From JBLMZI01 sp050258755 (GTDB lineage: Bacteria; Bacillota; Syntrophomonadia; Syntrophomonadales; DTU052), in NCBI GenBank assembly GCA_050258755.1, contig JBLMZI010000003.1, positions 124,001-188,000 of the forward strand: 64,000 nucleotides of DNA, written 5' to 3'. The position numbers and the translations under genes were made by a program. Below are positions 33,638 to 43,094 of the stretch, in pieces; the stretch's first letter is position 1; each line of letters starts with the position of its first letter. Below the pieces are notes generated by a model. That model did no database searches. It was not told where the DNA came from and saw nothing but the letters and a program-made list of their open reading frames with translations.

Positions 33638-36238
33638 ATGAATCGCAACAAGAAAGCCGGCAACCTGACCCGCCAATATTTCCTCTTTAGCTTGACGCTC
33701 TGCACGCTGGGGGCCTCCTTTTTCGGATTCAGTTTCGCTTTCTTTTTCGGCGGTGGAGCCCATTCAGACATTCTGTTAGGAACCGCAATCGGGGCTGTGG
33801 GCGGCTTTTTGGTTGGCTCAGCGGCAGCGATTTCGGTATTCCAGCGATTTATCAAACCGCTGGAAGCCCTGGCCCGCTGGTTCGGCCGGGTCGCGGCCGG
33901 GGATACCCGTGAAAGTCTGCGGGATCTTCACTTTGGCCCATTGGATTTCCTGAGACAGGGATTTGAATACATGCGATTTGCCGTCAACCGCCTGGTTACG
34001 GCAGTGATCAAAACCAGCCGGGCGGTGGATGAGGCGACCGCCAACCTGACTGCCCAGGCCGAATTGACGGCCGGGCGGGTCAACTTGATCGCCGAGGACG
34101 CGGCCAGTGTGGCCGAAGGCATTGGCAGCCAGGCTGGCGCCATGGGCGAAATGATCGACGGGGTTGAAAAGGTCGCGGCCCGGATTCGGGAAACAGCCCA
34201 GCACAGCGAACGAATCGAAAGCATGATCCGGGAAGTGGAAGAAATGCTGGGCAGGGCCGGCACTTCGCTGGAGGAACAGCGTGAAAGAGCAGCCGGCAAC
34301 CGGACCGCGATGGACAAGATCAGTCATGACGTGGCCGGTCTGGAGACGGTGTCCCACAAGATCGGCGAGATTATGCACACCATCACGGGAATTGCGGAAC
34401 AAACCAATCTATTGGCATTGAGTGCCTCCATCGAAGCTGCCCGGGTCGGGGAAGCCGGGCGGGGGTTCCAGGTCGTTGCTCAGGAGGTCCGGCTGCTGGC
34501 CGAACAATCCTCTGAAGCCGCTGAACGGATCGGCTCACTGGTCCAGGACATGCAGACCAGTATTGAATCCGTTACCCAGGAAACCGCGGATACCCGGGGA
34601 ACCGTTACCGACCAGGAACAGGCGATTGCGGAAAACGATCAGGCGATACGCCATATTCACGAAAGCCTGGATCAGATTTTGCGCGAGGTGGCGACCTTTG
34701 GACGGCAGGGTGAAGTGATCCTGGTCAGCATCGGCCAGGTGAATCAGACCGTCGAACAGACCGGTGATCTGGTGGAGAATACGGTAACCAACGCCCGTGC
34801 CATCGCTGGTGCGGCTGGCGAGCAGGTTTCCCGGGCGTCTTATTTTACGGAAACAGCCGGCCGGCTGCGGCAGGTGGTCAGCCAGTTGAGTCAATCCTGC
34901 GTCCACTTTCAACTGGATATGGATCGAAGCCGGGGATCAGTCACCGCGCCCAACATTAACCCATCGATTCTTTCCCGGGCGATCCGGCGCTACCAGACGA
35001 CCGGGATCGGCATCGGGCTGATCGGCGGTTTTGTGCTGGCCCCGGTGCTGGAATACGGATCTGGCGCTCACGGCGTGGGTCATCTGCTGATCGCTATGGG
35101 ATTCGCCGGCGCGGCCGGTCTGACCTGCGGCTTTATTTCAACTTCACTCAATAAAAAACGGTATTTCTACCCGGCCTACACCCTGGTTGGGTATGCCAAC
35201 GGGGTGGCCGACGGGGATTTGACGATAGACCGGTGGCGGGAACAACACCTTGGCGCGCTTGATGGCATCGGCGAAGGGCTCGACCAGGTGGTGCGCGCGA
35301 TCCGGATGGTCGGCGAGGCGGTCTGGGACAGTGAAGCATTTATCACGCCGTTTTCCGAAGAAACCAATTCGATTACAGCGCTGGGGGCCGAAGCCGCCCG
35401 GGATATGAACCGCCGGATGGCTCTGGTGGCGGAAGGCTCGGGCAGTCTGGCCCGGATTATCACTGACGCTTCGCATGAGGTTGAACAGATGACCGGGACC
35501 GTGCGAACCTTGACCCAAAGCGTGACCCAGGTTTCCGACTTTTCGGCAGTGGCACAGGAGGTCGTAAACCGGGGACTGGACGGTTCTGAACGGCAATTGA
35601 ACAAGGTTGAGGAAAGCACCAAGTCCGTTGGGCGCATGGCGGAGGCGGTCGGCGACCTGGAACAAAAATCGGTGATGATCGGCGAAATTGTTAAGGTCAT
35701 CACCGAGATCGCCAGTCAAACCAACCTGCTAGCCTTAAACGCCGCCATTGAAGCCGCCCGGGCGGGCGAGCAGGGACAGGGATTTGCCGTGGTCGCGGAA
35801 GAAGTTCGTAAACTGGCGGACCAGACCGCGAGCGCGGTTCAGGAGATTTATCACCTGATTACTGAGATTCAGTCCGGGACGGCTGAAGCGGTCACTGATA
35901 TGAATACCGTGCAGACGGTGCTGCGGGGCCAGACGGCCGCAGTAGGGGACGTCCACGGGATATTGGAGAGGGTCAGCGAACAAATGGTTCCGATTCGGAC
36001 CTACACCCAACAGATTGCTGATGGCGCCGGCCTGGTCCTGGCAGCCGCCGAAGAAATCGGACGCAAGAGTGAGGTTCTGTCCGGAGCGGGCGAGCAAACC
36101 GCGGCCCTGGCGGTTCGGGTGCTTGAAAACTTAAAGGAAAACGAGACCGACATGGCCCAGCTCAACGAAGTGGCCCAGATGTTTGCCGGAGCAGCCACCC
36201 TGCTGGGAAGGATGATCGGCGGACTGAAGGTGAAATAA
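33638..36238 (+). CDS. Tandemly duplicated methyl-accepting chemotaxis-like protein
   Basis: 866 residues from ATG 33638, after AGGAGG. Two units follow each other in one chain: membrane pair (about 14-67), HAMP-like region and signalling hairpin with tip near 242-290 (IAEQTNLLALSASIEAAR); then a second membrane pair (about 455-503), another linker and a second hairpin with tip near 682-731 (IASQTNLLALNAAIEAAR, GFAVVAEEVRKLADQTA). There is almost no extracytoplasmic sensing domain in either unit. The second tip is canonical and the first is slightly diverged (LSASIEAARVGEAGRGFQVV). It should contact CheA/CheW; with four membrane helices and two hairpins a monomer may mimic a normal receptor dimer. 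Signal input is unknown. Confidence 0.9.
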   Translation: MNRNKKAGNLTRQYFLFSLTLCTLGASFFGFSFAFFFGGGAHSDILLGTAIGAVGGFLVGSAAAISVFQRFIKPLEALARWFGRVAAGDTRESLRDLHFGPLDFLRQGFEYMRFAVNRLVTAVIKTSRAVDEATANLTAQAELTAGRVNLIAEDAASVAEGIGSQAGAMGEMIDGVEKVAARIRETAQHSERIESMIREVEEMLGRAGTSLEEQRERAAGNRTAMDKISHDVAGLETVSHKIGEIMHTITGIAEQTNLLALSASIEAARVGEAGRGFQVVAQEVRLLAEQSSEAAERIGSLVQDMQTSIESVTQETADTRGTVTDQEQAIAENDQAIRHIHESLDQILREVATFGRQGEVILVSIGQVNQTVEQTGDLVENTVTNARAIAGAAGEQVSRASYFTETAGRLRQVVSQLSQSCVHFQLDMDRSRGSVTAPNINPSILSRAIRRYQTTGIGIGLIGGFVLAPVLEYGSGAHGVGHLLIAMGFAGAAGLTCGFISTSLNKKRYFYPAYTLVGYANGVADGDLTIDRWREQHLGALDGIGEGLDQVVRAIRMVGEAVWDSEAFITPFSEETNSITALGAEAARDMNRRMALVAEGSGSLARIITDASHEVEQMTGTVRTLTQSVTQVSDFSAVAQEVVNRGLDGSERQLNKVEESTKSVGRMAEAVGDLEQKSVMIGEIVKVITEIASQTNLLALNAAIEAARAGEQGQGFAVVAEEVRKLADQTASAVQEIYHLITEIQSGTAEAVTDMNTVQTVLRGQTAAVGDVHGILERVSEQMVPIRTYTQQIADGAGLVLAAAEEIGRKSEVLSGAGEQTAALAVRVLENLKENETDMAQLNEVAQMFAGAATLLGRMIGGLKVK

Positions 36239-36342
36239 AGAAATGGTCCCCCGCCCCCTTTTCATGTAGTGCAGATTGTGCACGTCTAGTAGAATTTGGA
36301 CAAAGCAGATCATAGAAGTAAATATGAAGGAGGGAGTTACAA

Positions 36343-37002
36343 ATGAGAAAAGCAGCTGGTTTCATGGTAATCATGGTGTTGATCCTTGGCATTGCAGGAT
36401 GCAGCGGCGCGAGCAAGGCGCCGGCCGGTTCCGCTGGCGGCGGCGCACCGGCGGCATCCTCGGAATCCGGAAAGAACCCTTTGGCCGAATTGGCCGCGAA
36501 AGCAACCGGTGTTGACGGCATGGCATTTGATCTGGTGATGACTTCCCAATCCATTGGCACAAAAACCATGAAGGGTTATGTCAGCGGAAAAGCGACCCGA
36601 ATGGAGATGGAGACGGCCGGGCAAAAGGTGATCATGATCCGGCAGGCCAATGGCGATTTTTATTCCTACATGCCCAGTGTCAACATGGCGATCAAGATGA
36701 AGCCGACCGGCAGCGCAGAGACGCCGGCCGATTGGGCGGAAAAGTACAATGAACCGAAATACACGGTCAAGGAAACCGGCAGTGAGACGATTGACGGCAT
36801 ATCATGCGAGGGATACCAGATTCTAACGGGCGGTCAGGAAGAAAGCAAAATGTGGGTCCGCGAAGACAATGGCATTCCGATGAAGGTGGAGGTTGCGCAG
36901 GCCGGGGACAAGATCGTGGTGATGTATAAGAACATGCGCTTCGGTGCCCAGCCGGTGTCGTTGTTCGAGCTTCCGGCCGGGGTCAAAATCACCGAACAGT
37001 GA
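36343..37002 (+). CDS. Lipoprotein, DUF4412/LolA-like
   Basis: 219 residues from ATG 36343, behind AAGGAGGG. Lipobox LGIAGC (Cys about 20) follows a hydrophobic signal, then an Ala/Gly/Ser linker. The mature part (GMAFDLVMTSQSIGTKTMKG, KATRMEMETAGQKVIMI, WVREDNGIPMKVEV) fits the DUF4412 / outer-membrane lipoprotein-sorting-like beta fold, which forms a hydrophobic half-barrel. It is expected at the outer face of the cytoplasmic membrane. Function unknown. Confidence 0.8.
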   Translation: MRKAAGFMVIMVLILGIAGCSGASKAPAGSAGGGAPAASSESGKNPLAELAAKATGVDGMAFDLVMTSQSIGTKTMKGYVSGKATRMEMETAGQKVIMIRQANGDFYSYMPSVNMAIKMKPTGSAETPADWAEKYNEPKYTVKETGSETIDGISCEGYQILTGGQEESKMWVREDNGIPMKVEVAQAGDKIVVMYKNMRFGAQPVSLFELPAGVKITEQ

Positions 37003-37047
37003 AGCTTGGGACGCCAACGGTATCATTTCGACGAAAACAGCAGTGAC

Positions 37048-37095
37048 GCAGAAAGAAGGAGCTGGTCTTCATTTGACCGGCTCCTTCTTTCTGCG
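37048..37095 (+). terminator. Long terminator hairpin after the lipoprotein gene
   Basis: GGAGCTGGTC (37058-37067) pairs with GACCGGCTCC (37075-37084, one G-U), followed by TTCTTTCT. The complementarity continues outwards to about 20 bp in total. Confidence 0.75.
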
Positions 37096-37172
37096 CCCGA
37101 AGGGGCGCATGGCAGGCGGAGAAAACAGAAACAAGGGGCGGCTTGACGAAACGAGAACCGGCCGCCGAATTT

Positions 37173-37234
37173 GTTCTGTACAGAACAGGTTGCGCCGATT
37201 ATAATAGTTCAGTGCAGAACGTTCTATGCAGAAC
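37173..37234 (+). promoter_or_regulatory. Promoter with three 14-bp MarR-type operator repeats
   Basis: GTTCTGTACAGAAC (37173-37186) is a perfect palindrome. GTTCAGTGCAGAAC (37207-37220) and GTTCTATGCAGAAC (37221-37234) are close variants in direct contact with each other. A -10 box TATAAT lies at 37200-37205, with TGTACA 17 bp upstream inside the first palindrome. Binding at these sites would cover the whole promoter of the marR-ABC operon, so autorepression is likely. Confidence 0.7.
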
Positions 37235-37274
37235 GATTAGGAATATCATTGGAATGACCGGGAGGTTATGTGCC

Positions 37275-37745
37275 GTGCCATATCAACAAGAACGGATGAT
37301 CGAACTGCTTCGGGATGTGAACCGGGGCCTGGGTAAAGTGGTGAAAGAAGTGGTTGTATCGCATGACATTCCGCTTGGGGTTATGGTAGCGGCCCGAGAA
37401 ATTTCTGCCGATCCGGGTATTACGGTCAGTGAGCTTTCGCGCCGTACGGGGATGGCGAAATCCCACATCTCGAACATCATTCGGGCCCTGGAAATGCGCG
37501 GTTGGGTGGAAAAGCGCCCGGACCCGGATGATCAGCGGCTCTTGCACCTTGATCTGACCCCAGCCGCAATCCAGCAGCTTCGATTGGTCCGCAGTCATAT
37601 CCGTGCCCGGCTGACCGCATTGGTTGAAGGTATACCGGCGCAAAAAGCAGCCGACATGATGGCCGGACTGGAAGAACTCCAATCGGTCTTAAAGAACGAT
37701 TCGGCGCGAAAAATAGAATCCGGGCCGGATCAATCCAAACCGTGA
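37275..37745 (+). CDS. MarR-family transcriptional regulator
   Basis: 156 residues from GTG 37275, with GGAGGT 8 bases upstream; the open frame runs further upstream through the promoter and cannot be real there. Winged helix with GITVSELSRRTGMAKSHISNIIRALEMRGWVEKRPDPDDQR, typical of MarR, flanked by long dimer helices. It is the first gene before two ABC exporter subunits, and three palindromic repeats overlap its promoter. It probably represses the operon until a toxic ligand binds. Confidence 0.92.
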   Translation: MPYQQERMIELLRDVNRGLGKVVKEVVVSHDIPLGVMVAAREISADPGITVSELSRRTGMAKSHISNIIRALEMRGWVEKRPDPDDQRLLHLDLTPAAIQQLRLVRSHIRARLTALVEGIPAQKAADMMAGLEELQSVLKNDSARKIESGPDQSKP

Positions 37746-37823
37746 CCACCGCGCGGAACGGTGTTGCAGGGGCGTTTTTTCAACCGTCCTGAATCCGATT
37801 TAAATGAGAAAGGAGCAAGGTCC

Positions 37824-39551
37824 ATGCTGAAACTATACCGACATATGAAGCCTTTTTCCCGCTCGCTGACGCTCGTGATGCTGCTGGTGCTGCTCCAGAC
37901 CTTGTCCGACTTGTATCTTCCAACCCTGATGTCCGATCTGGTGGATCTGGGCATTGCCCGCGGCAATATCAGCTATATCGTGCACACTGGCGCATGGATG
38001 CTGGTAATCGCGTTTGGCGGTATGCTCTGTTCCATCCTGGTGAGCTTTCTGGCAGCGCGAAACGCAACCGGCTTTGGCCGTCTGCTTCGGGAAAAAGTCT
38101 TTACCAGCGTGGAAAGCTTTTCCCTGCACGAGTTTGACAAAATGGGCACAGCAACCCTGATCACCCGGACCACGAACGATATTAATCAGATACAGACGCT
38201 GACGTTTATGATGCAGCGAATGATGCTGATGGCCCCGGTCATGTGCATCGGCGGCATCTTTATGGCGGTTTCAAAAGATCGGGCGCTGTCGTTGGTGTTC
38301 ATCGTTTCTGTGCCGCTTTTGGCCGGCGCCATCGGCCTGGTGATGGGCCGGGCCATCCCGCTTTTCCGGCTGATGCAGCAAAAGATCGACCGGATCAATC
38401 TGGTTCTGAGGGAAAGCCTGACCGGGATGCGGGTCATCCGGGCATTTAACCGGACCGACTTTGAAACCGAACGGTTTAACGAAGCAAACCGCGATCTGAC
38501 GGCGAATGCGGTCCGGGTAAATCAGATTATGGCGACCCTGATGCCGGCCATGATGCTGGTGCTGAACTTTACGATTATTGCGATCATCTGGTTTGGCGCG
38601 GTTCGAATTGATCTCGGGGAGATGCAGGTCGGGTCCTTGATGGCGTTTATTCAATATTCGTTTCAGATCATGATTTCGATGATGATCTTTTCCATGATGT
38701 TTGTCATGGTCCCGCGGGCATCGGCCGCGGCTGAACGGATCAACGAAGTCCTGGATACGGTGGCCGAAATCAAAGACCCGGATCAATCCCTTCCGGATGG
38801 CAAGTCCGAAGGAAATCTTGAATTTGAGCACGTGACCTTCAGCTTTCCGGGTGCTGAGGAACCGGCGCTAATCGATATTACTTTCCGGGCCCATCCCGGA
38901 CAGGTCACTGCCATTATCGGCGGCACCGGTTCCGGGAAAACCGCACTCATCAGCCTAATCCCGCGATTTTACGATATCGATCAAGGGCACATCCGGATCG
39001 ACGGCCGCGACGTGCGGGACATGACGCAGGGTGAACTGCGCGGAAAAATCGGGTTTGTGCCGCAGAAAGCAGTCCTTTTTACCGGCACGGTGGCCGATAA
39101 CATCCGGTTCGGCAAACCGGACGCGACCGACCAGGAGGTGATTCGTGCGGCTCAAATCGCTCAGGCGGACGAATTCATCAGCGGAATGAAGGAAGGCTAC
39201 CAGTCGGTGATTCAACAGGGCGGCACCAATGTATCCGGGGGGCAGAAACAGCGGCTTTCGATGGCCCGGGCGCTGGTGCGGCGGCCTGAAATCTATATTT
39301 TTGACGACAGTTTTTCCGCGCTCGACTTCAAGACCGACGCCCGGCTGCGGGCCGCCTTGAAAAAGGAGACCGCGGGCTCGACGGTACTCATCGTCGCCCA
39401 GCGGGTGGCCACGGTCATGGACGCCGACCGGATTATCGTACTGGATGAGGGGAGAATCACGGCCATCGGCAGCCATCGGCAGCTGATGGAAACCTGCGGG
39501 GTGTACCGTGAAATCGTCTTCTCCCAGCTTTCCGAGGAGGAGTTGGCATGA
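37824..39551 (+). CDS. ABC exporter half-transporter, degenerate catalytic site
   Basis: 575 residues from ATG 37824, after AAAGGAG. A six-helix type I exporter domain (about 15-310) precedes an ATPase domain with Walker A GGTGSGKTAL, signature VSGGQKQRL, and Walker B IFDDSFSALD. The catalytic glutamate is replaced by D495, and the switch histidine by Q526 (IVAQRVATV). This is the degenerate partner pattern of heterodimeric exporters such as TM287/288 and BmrCD. The next gene overlaps by 4 bp (ATGA) and supplies the intact Glu and His. Confidence 0.94.
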   Translation: MLKLYRHMKPFSRSLTLVMLLVLLQTLSDLYLPTLMSDLVDLGIARGNISYIVHTGAWMLVIAFGGMLCSILVSFLAARNATGFGRLLREKVFTSVESFSLHEFDKMGTATLITRTTNDINQIQTLTFMMQRMMLMAPVMCIGGIFMAVSKDRALSLVFIVSVPLLAGAIGLVMGRAIPLFRLMQQKIDRINLVLRESLTGMRVIRAFNRTDFETERFNEANRDLTANAVRVNQIMATLMPAMMLVLNFTIIAIIWFGAVRIDLGEMQVGSLMAFIQYSFQIMISMMIFSMMFVMVPRASAAAERINEVLDTVAEIKDPDQSLPDGKSEGNLEFEHVTFSFPGAEEPALIDITFRAHPGQVTAIIGGTGSGKTALISLIPRFYDIDQGHIRIDGRDVRDMTQGELRGKIGFVPQKAVLFTGTVADNIRFGKPDATDQEVIRAAQIAQADEFISGMKEGYQSVIQQGGTNVSGGQKQRLSMARALVRRPEIYIFDDSFSALDFKTDARLRAALKKETAGSTVLIVAQRVATVMDADRIIVLDEGRITAIGSHRQLMETCGVYREIVFSQLSEEELA

Positions 39552-41440
39552 ACGAAAGAGAGAAAATGCAAGCGGCGCAGGCCTCAAAGCGGGGTATGTT
39601 TTCGCACGGGGGCCCGATGGGACCCATGGGCCGACCGGCGGAAAAGGCGAAGGATTTCAAAGGTACGTTCTACCGGCTGCTCGGCTATCTGAAGCCGCGC
39701 TGGTTCCGAATGCTTTCGGTGCTGGTCCTGGCAGTCCTAAGTACGGTGTTTTCGATCTGGAGTCCGAAGATTATGGGGAAAGCGACCACACGGCTTTTTA
39801 TGGATTTTCAGATGATTCAGCGTCATGTTCCAGGGGCCCATATTGAATACGACTACGTGCTTCGAATCCTGTTTACTCTGGCGGCCTTATATATCGCAAG
39901 CGCCTTTTTCATGTACCTGCAGGGGCTGATCATGGCCGGTGTGGCGCAGCTGACGGTGTTTGATATGCGGCGGGATGTCTCCCGCAAACTGAACCGGCTC
40001 CCGCTGAAATATTTTGATTCCCGGCCGCATGGCGAAATCCTGAGCCGGGTTAGCAATGACATCGATAATATCGCCTCAACCCTGCAGCAGAGCCTGACCC
40101 AGCTGATCACCTCGGTGGTGACCCTGGTCGGGGTGCTGATTATGATGCTGACCATCAGCCACTGGCTGACCCTGATTTATCTGCTGATTCTGCCGTTGTC
40201 CGGCTTCATCACAGGGGGGGCAGCCAAACGGTCGCAGAAATTTTTCGCGGAACAGCAGAAATCGCTGGGCGAATTGAACGGGCATGTGGAGGAAATGTAT
40301 ACCGGGCACCAGGTGGTCAAGGCTTTCGGCCGTGAACCGGCGTCAATCGAGATCTTCAGCCGTATTAATGAACGGCTGTACGATGCCGGTTGGAAAGCAC
40401 AGTTTGTTTCCGGCATCATTATGCCGCTGCTGCAATTTGTCAACAATATCGGCTATGTCGCGGTATGCGTGCTCGGGGGTGTATTTGTTACCCGAGGGAC
40501 CATCCCAATCGGTGATTTGCAGGCGTTTATCTCTTATTCCAGACAGTTCACCCAGCCGATCGTCCAGACCGCTAACATCATCAATATCGTTCAATCAACC
40601 ATCGCATCGGCCGAGCGGGTATTCGAAGTCCTGGACGAACCCGAGGAAGTTGGGGAGAAAGCGGATGCCGAACCCCTGGCCGAGGTGCGCGGCGATGTCC
40701 GTTTCGAAGACGTACATTTCCGGTATAAGCCGGAAACGCCGCTGATTCAGGACATGGATATCGATGTGAAGGCTGGCGATACCATCGCGATTGTGGGTCC
40801 GACCGGGGCCGGCAAGACGACCCTGGTCAATCTGCTGATGCGGTTTTATGAAATCGACTATGGCCGGATTACGGTTGACGGGGTGGATATCCGGGATCTG
40901 AAACGCGGGGATCTGCGCAGCCTGTTTGGGATGGTGCTGCAGGACACCTGGCTGTTCAACGGGACCATCCGCGACAACATCGCTTATGGGAAAGAAGGCG
41001 CTTCGGACAGCGAAGTGACTGCGGCGGCGAAGGCGGCCCATGCGGATCATTTTATCCGGACCTTGCCGGACGGCTACCAGACGGTGCTGAACGAGGAGGC
41101 CACCAATCTGTCCCAGGGACAGAAACAGCTGCTGACCATTGCGCGAGCAATTTTGGCCGATCCGGCGGTGCTCATTCTCGATGAAGCGACCAGCAGTGTC
41201 GACACCCGTACCGAAGCCTACATCCAGAAGGGGATGCTGGCCCTGATGCGTAAACGAACCAGTTTTGTGATTGCGCATCGGCTTTCCACCATCAAAGAGG
41301 CTGATCTGATCCTGGTCATGAACGAAGGGCGCATGGTCGAAAAGGGAACCCATGCCGAGCTCCTGGCCAGGAAGGGCTTCTATGCGGAACTGTACAACAG
41401 CCAGTTTCTCGGGGCGGATCTGGAGCAGGCCGCCGGTTAG
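39548..41440 (+). CDS. ABC exporter half-transporter, catalytic partner
   Basis: 630 residues from ATG 39548, overlapping the upstream gene by ATGA. It has a Met/Gly/Pro-rich cytoplasmic extension of about 45 residues, six membrane helices, and an ATPase domain with Walker A GPTGAGKTTL, Walker B LILDEATSSVD (E546) and switch H577 (VIAHRLSTI). Its signature is LSQGQKQLL rather than LSGGQ, as usual for the subunit facing the degenerate site. Together the pair makes one active and one inactive ATP site. Drug or lipid export is inferred from the MarR regulator and family. Confidence 0.95.
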   Translation: MNEREKMQAAQASKRGMFSHGGPMGPMGRPAEKAKDFKGTFYRLLGYLKPRWFRMLSVLVLAVLSTVFSIWSPKIMGKATTRLFMDFQMIQRHVPGAHIEYDYVLRILFTLAALYIASAFFMYLQGLIMAGVAQLTVFDMRRDVSRKLNRLPLKYFDSRPHGEILSRVSNDIDNIASTLQQSLTQLITSVVTLVGVLIMMLTISHWLTLIYLLILPLSGFITGGAAKRSQKFFAEQQKSLGELNGHVEEMYTGHQVVKAFGREPASIEIFSRINERLYDAGWKAQFVSGIIMPLLQFVNNIGYVAVCVLGGVFVTRGTIPIGDLQAFISYSRQFTQPIVQTANIINIVQSTIASAERVFEVLDEPEEVGEKADAEPLAEVRGDVRFEDVHFRYKPETPLIQDMDIDVKAGDTIAIVGPTGAGKTTLVNLLMRFYEIDYGRITVDGVDIRDLKRGDLRSLFGMVLQDTWLFNGTIRDNIAYGKEGASDSEVTAAAKAAHADHFIRTLPDGYQTVLNEEATNLSQGQKQLLTIARAILADPAVLILDEATSSVDTRTEAYIQKGMLALMRKRTSFVIAHRLSTIKEADLILVMNEGRMVEKGTHAELLARKGFYAELYNSQFLGADLEQAAG

Positions 41441-41492
41441 CCGCGCTGCTCCGGATTAAGGTGACGTATTTGGTTTCGCCGAGAAAACGAAT

Positions 41493-41533
41493 AAAAGCCC
41501 CTTTTCGCGTCTATCGGGAAAGGGGCTTTTTTG
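41493..41533 (+). terminator. Terminator of the marR-ABC operon
   Basis: AAAAGCCCCTTTT (41493-41505) pairs with AAAAGGGGCTTTT (41518-41530), followed by further T residues. Confidence 0.88.
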
Positions 41534-41713
41534 TTTCTGGTGCAACGGTCTACAATGGAAATAGAACAGAAAACTTTGACAATTCCATTTCGCGCAAAGC
41601 ACATTCATCATTGATCAACTACCGGACATAATAGGAGACCGGGAGCTGCCGCAAAACCGCGCAACCGGACGCGCACACTGCTGAAGCCGCGGTTTGAGAT
41701 ATAGACTTCCGGT

Positions 41714-41739
41714 ATTACAAATGTAATAATACAATTACA
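41714..41739 (+). promoter_or_regulatory. ATTACA/TGTAAT inverted repeats before the acyl-CoA dehydrogenase gene
   Basis: ATTACA AA TGTAAT (41714-41727) is a perfect inverted repeat, and a third half-site ATTACA lies at 41734-41739. It is 31 bp before the start codon, so it is a likely operator for a TetR-, GntR- or similar fatty-acid regulator. No matching regulator gene lies in the window. Confidence 0.5.
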
Positions 41740-41769
41740 TACAGCTATGCTGGCGAAGGAGTGGTTCGG

Positions 41770-43014
41770 ATGTTTGATTATTTGATGAGCCGGGAACAGC
41801 TCGCCTTGCGTGACGAAGCCCGGGAAATGGCCAAATGGGTGCCGAGGGATTACATCCTCGATATGGATGCGGACAAAATCAAATTCCCGAAAGCGTTTCT
41901 GCAGGAATGCGGAAAGCGGAATCTCTTAGGGATCCGGCTGCCGAAAAAATACGGCGGGCGGGGCCTGGGCTGGGTTGAGGACGGGATTGTCGCTGAGGAG
42001 GTTTGCGTCCCCGGCTACATCTTCGGCTGTACCTGGGGGGTTGGCGCGGATATCGTCTGTGAGGCGATCTGCAACTTCGGGACCGAGGAAATGAAGCAGA
42101 AGTACGTGGTGCCCCTCCTAAAGGGTGAAAGTTTTGCCGCCGAATGCCTGACTGAGCCGCGCGGCGGCTCCGACTTCTTCGGCGCGACCACCACTGCCCG
42201 GGATGACGGGGACTCATTTATTTTAAACGGTGAGAAACGGTTTATTGTCGGGGGCGAAGGGGCTGATTTTTTCCTGGTTTATGCCAAGACCGACCCTGCT
42301 GGACCGCCGAACAAATCCATGACCTGCTTGATCGTGGACCGGTGCGAAGGTGTTAAAACCAATTACCTGTATGGCTTGATGGGATGCCGCGGCGGCGGCA
42401 CCGCCCGCCTGGTTTTCCAGGATGTACGGGTTCCCAAGCGCAATGTGCTCGGGCAAATCAACGGCGCGACCGATATTTTCTATCCGATGATGATTCCGGA
42501 ACGGCTTGGAACCGCGGCCATGACCATCGGCGCAGCGCGTCCGGCCCTTGAAATTGCCACGGACTACACCGCCCGCCGGAAGGCGTTCGGAACCAAGATC
42601 AAAAACTTCGAAGGGGTCAGTTTCAAGGTGGCTGAAGCGGTTACCAAGCTTGACGCCTGCCGCAGCATGATTTATTGCACCGCGCGGGCGATTGATGCCG
42701 GCGTTCATCCGAACCGGGCCCGCCGTATGGTTTCTGAGGCGAAAAAATTCGTCACCGAAGGGTGCTGGGATGTTGTGAACCTCAGCATGCAGGTGATGGG
42801 CGGCATCGGCTACACGGATGTTTTCCCGATCGAAAAAATTCTGCGTGACCTGCGGCTCTCAATGATCTGGACCGGAACGAATGAGATCATGAGCTTGATC
42901 ACCGCGCTGGAGTGGTACAAAGAGCGGGAAATTGAGAAGAAAGCCAGCAACAAGCGGGACGCCGAGTTCGACTGTGTCAACGCGTTCGCCGAAGGGGAAA
43001 AGATTTACGAGTAA
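41770..43014 (+). CDS. Acyl-CoA dehydrogenase
   Basis: 414 residues from ATG 41770, 8 bases after AAGGAG. Three-part ACAD fold: N-terminal helices, beta domain with CLTEPRGGSDFFGATTTA (FAD contact), and C-terminal helices with QVMGGIGYTDVFPIEKILRD and WTGTNEIMSL. In short- and medium-chain enzymes the catalytic Glu sits just before GT(N/S) (YEGT); here T368 is in that place (IWTGTNE), so the base must be elsewhere, as in isovaleryl-type enzymes, or the reaction differs. Next gene is a CoA-transferase, suggesting use of an imported acid as its CoA ester. Confidence 0.92.
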   Translation: MFDYLMSREQLALRDEAREMAKWVPRDYILDMDADKIKFPKAFLQECGKRNLLGIRLPKKYGGRGLGWVEDGIVAEEVCVPGYIFGCTWGVGADIVCEAICNFGTEEMKQKYVVPLLKGESFAAECLTEPRGGSDFFGATTTARDDGDSFILNGEKRFIVGGEGADFFLVYAKTDPAGPPNKSMTCLIVDRCEGVKTNYLYGLMGCRGGGTARLVFQDVRVPKRNVLGQINGATDIFYPMMIPERLGTAAMTIGAARPALEIATDYTARRKAFGTKIKNFEGVSFKVAEAVTKLDACRSMIYCTARAIDAGVHPNRARRMVSEAKKFVTEGCWDVVNLSMQVMGGIGYTDVFPIEKILRDLRLSMIWTGTNEIMSLITALEWYKEREIEKKASNKRDAEFDCVNAFAEGEKIYE

Positions 43015-43094
43015 GGGAGGGAACGGGCGCCAGGCTTCCTAGGTCCGCCCACTCCGAACAGAATCAGCGCCTGAAGAAGCCTGACCCCGGTGGA

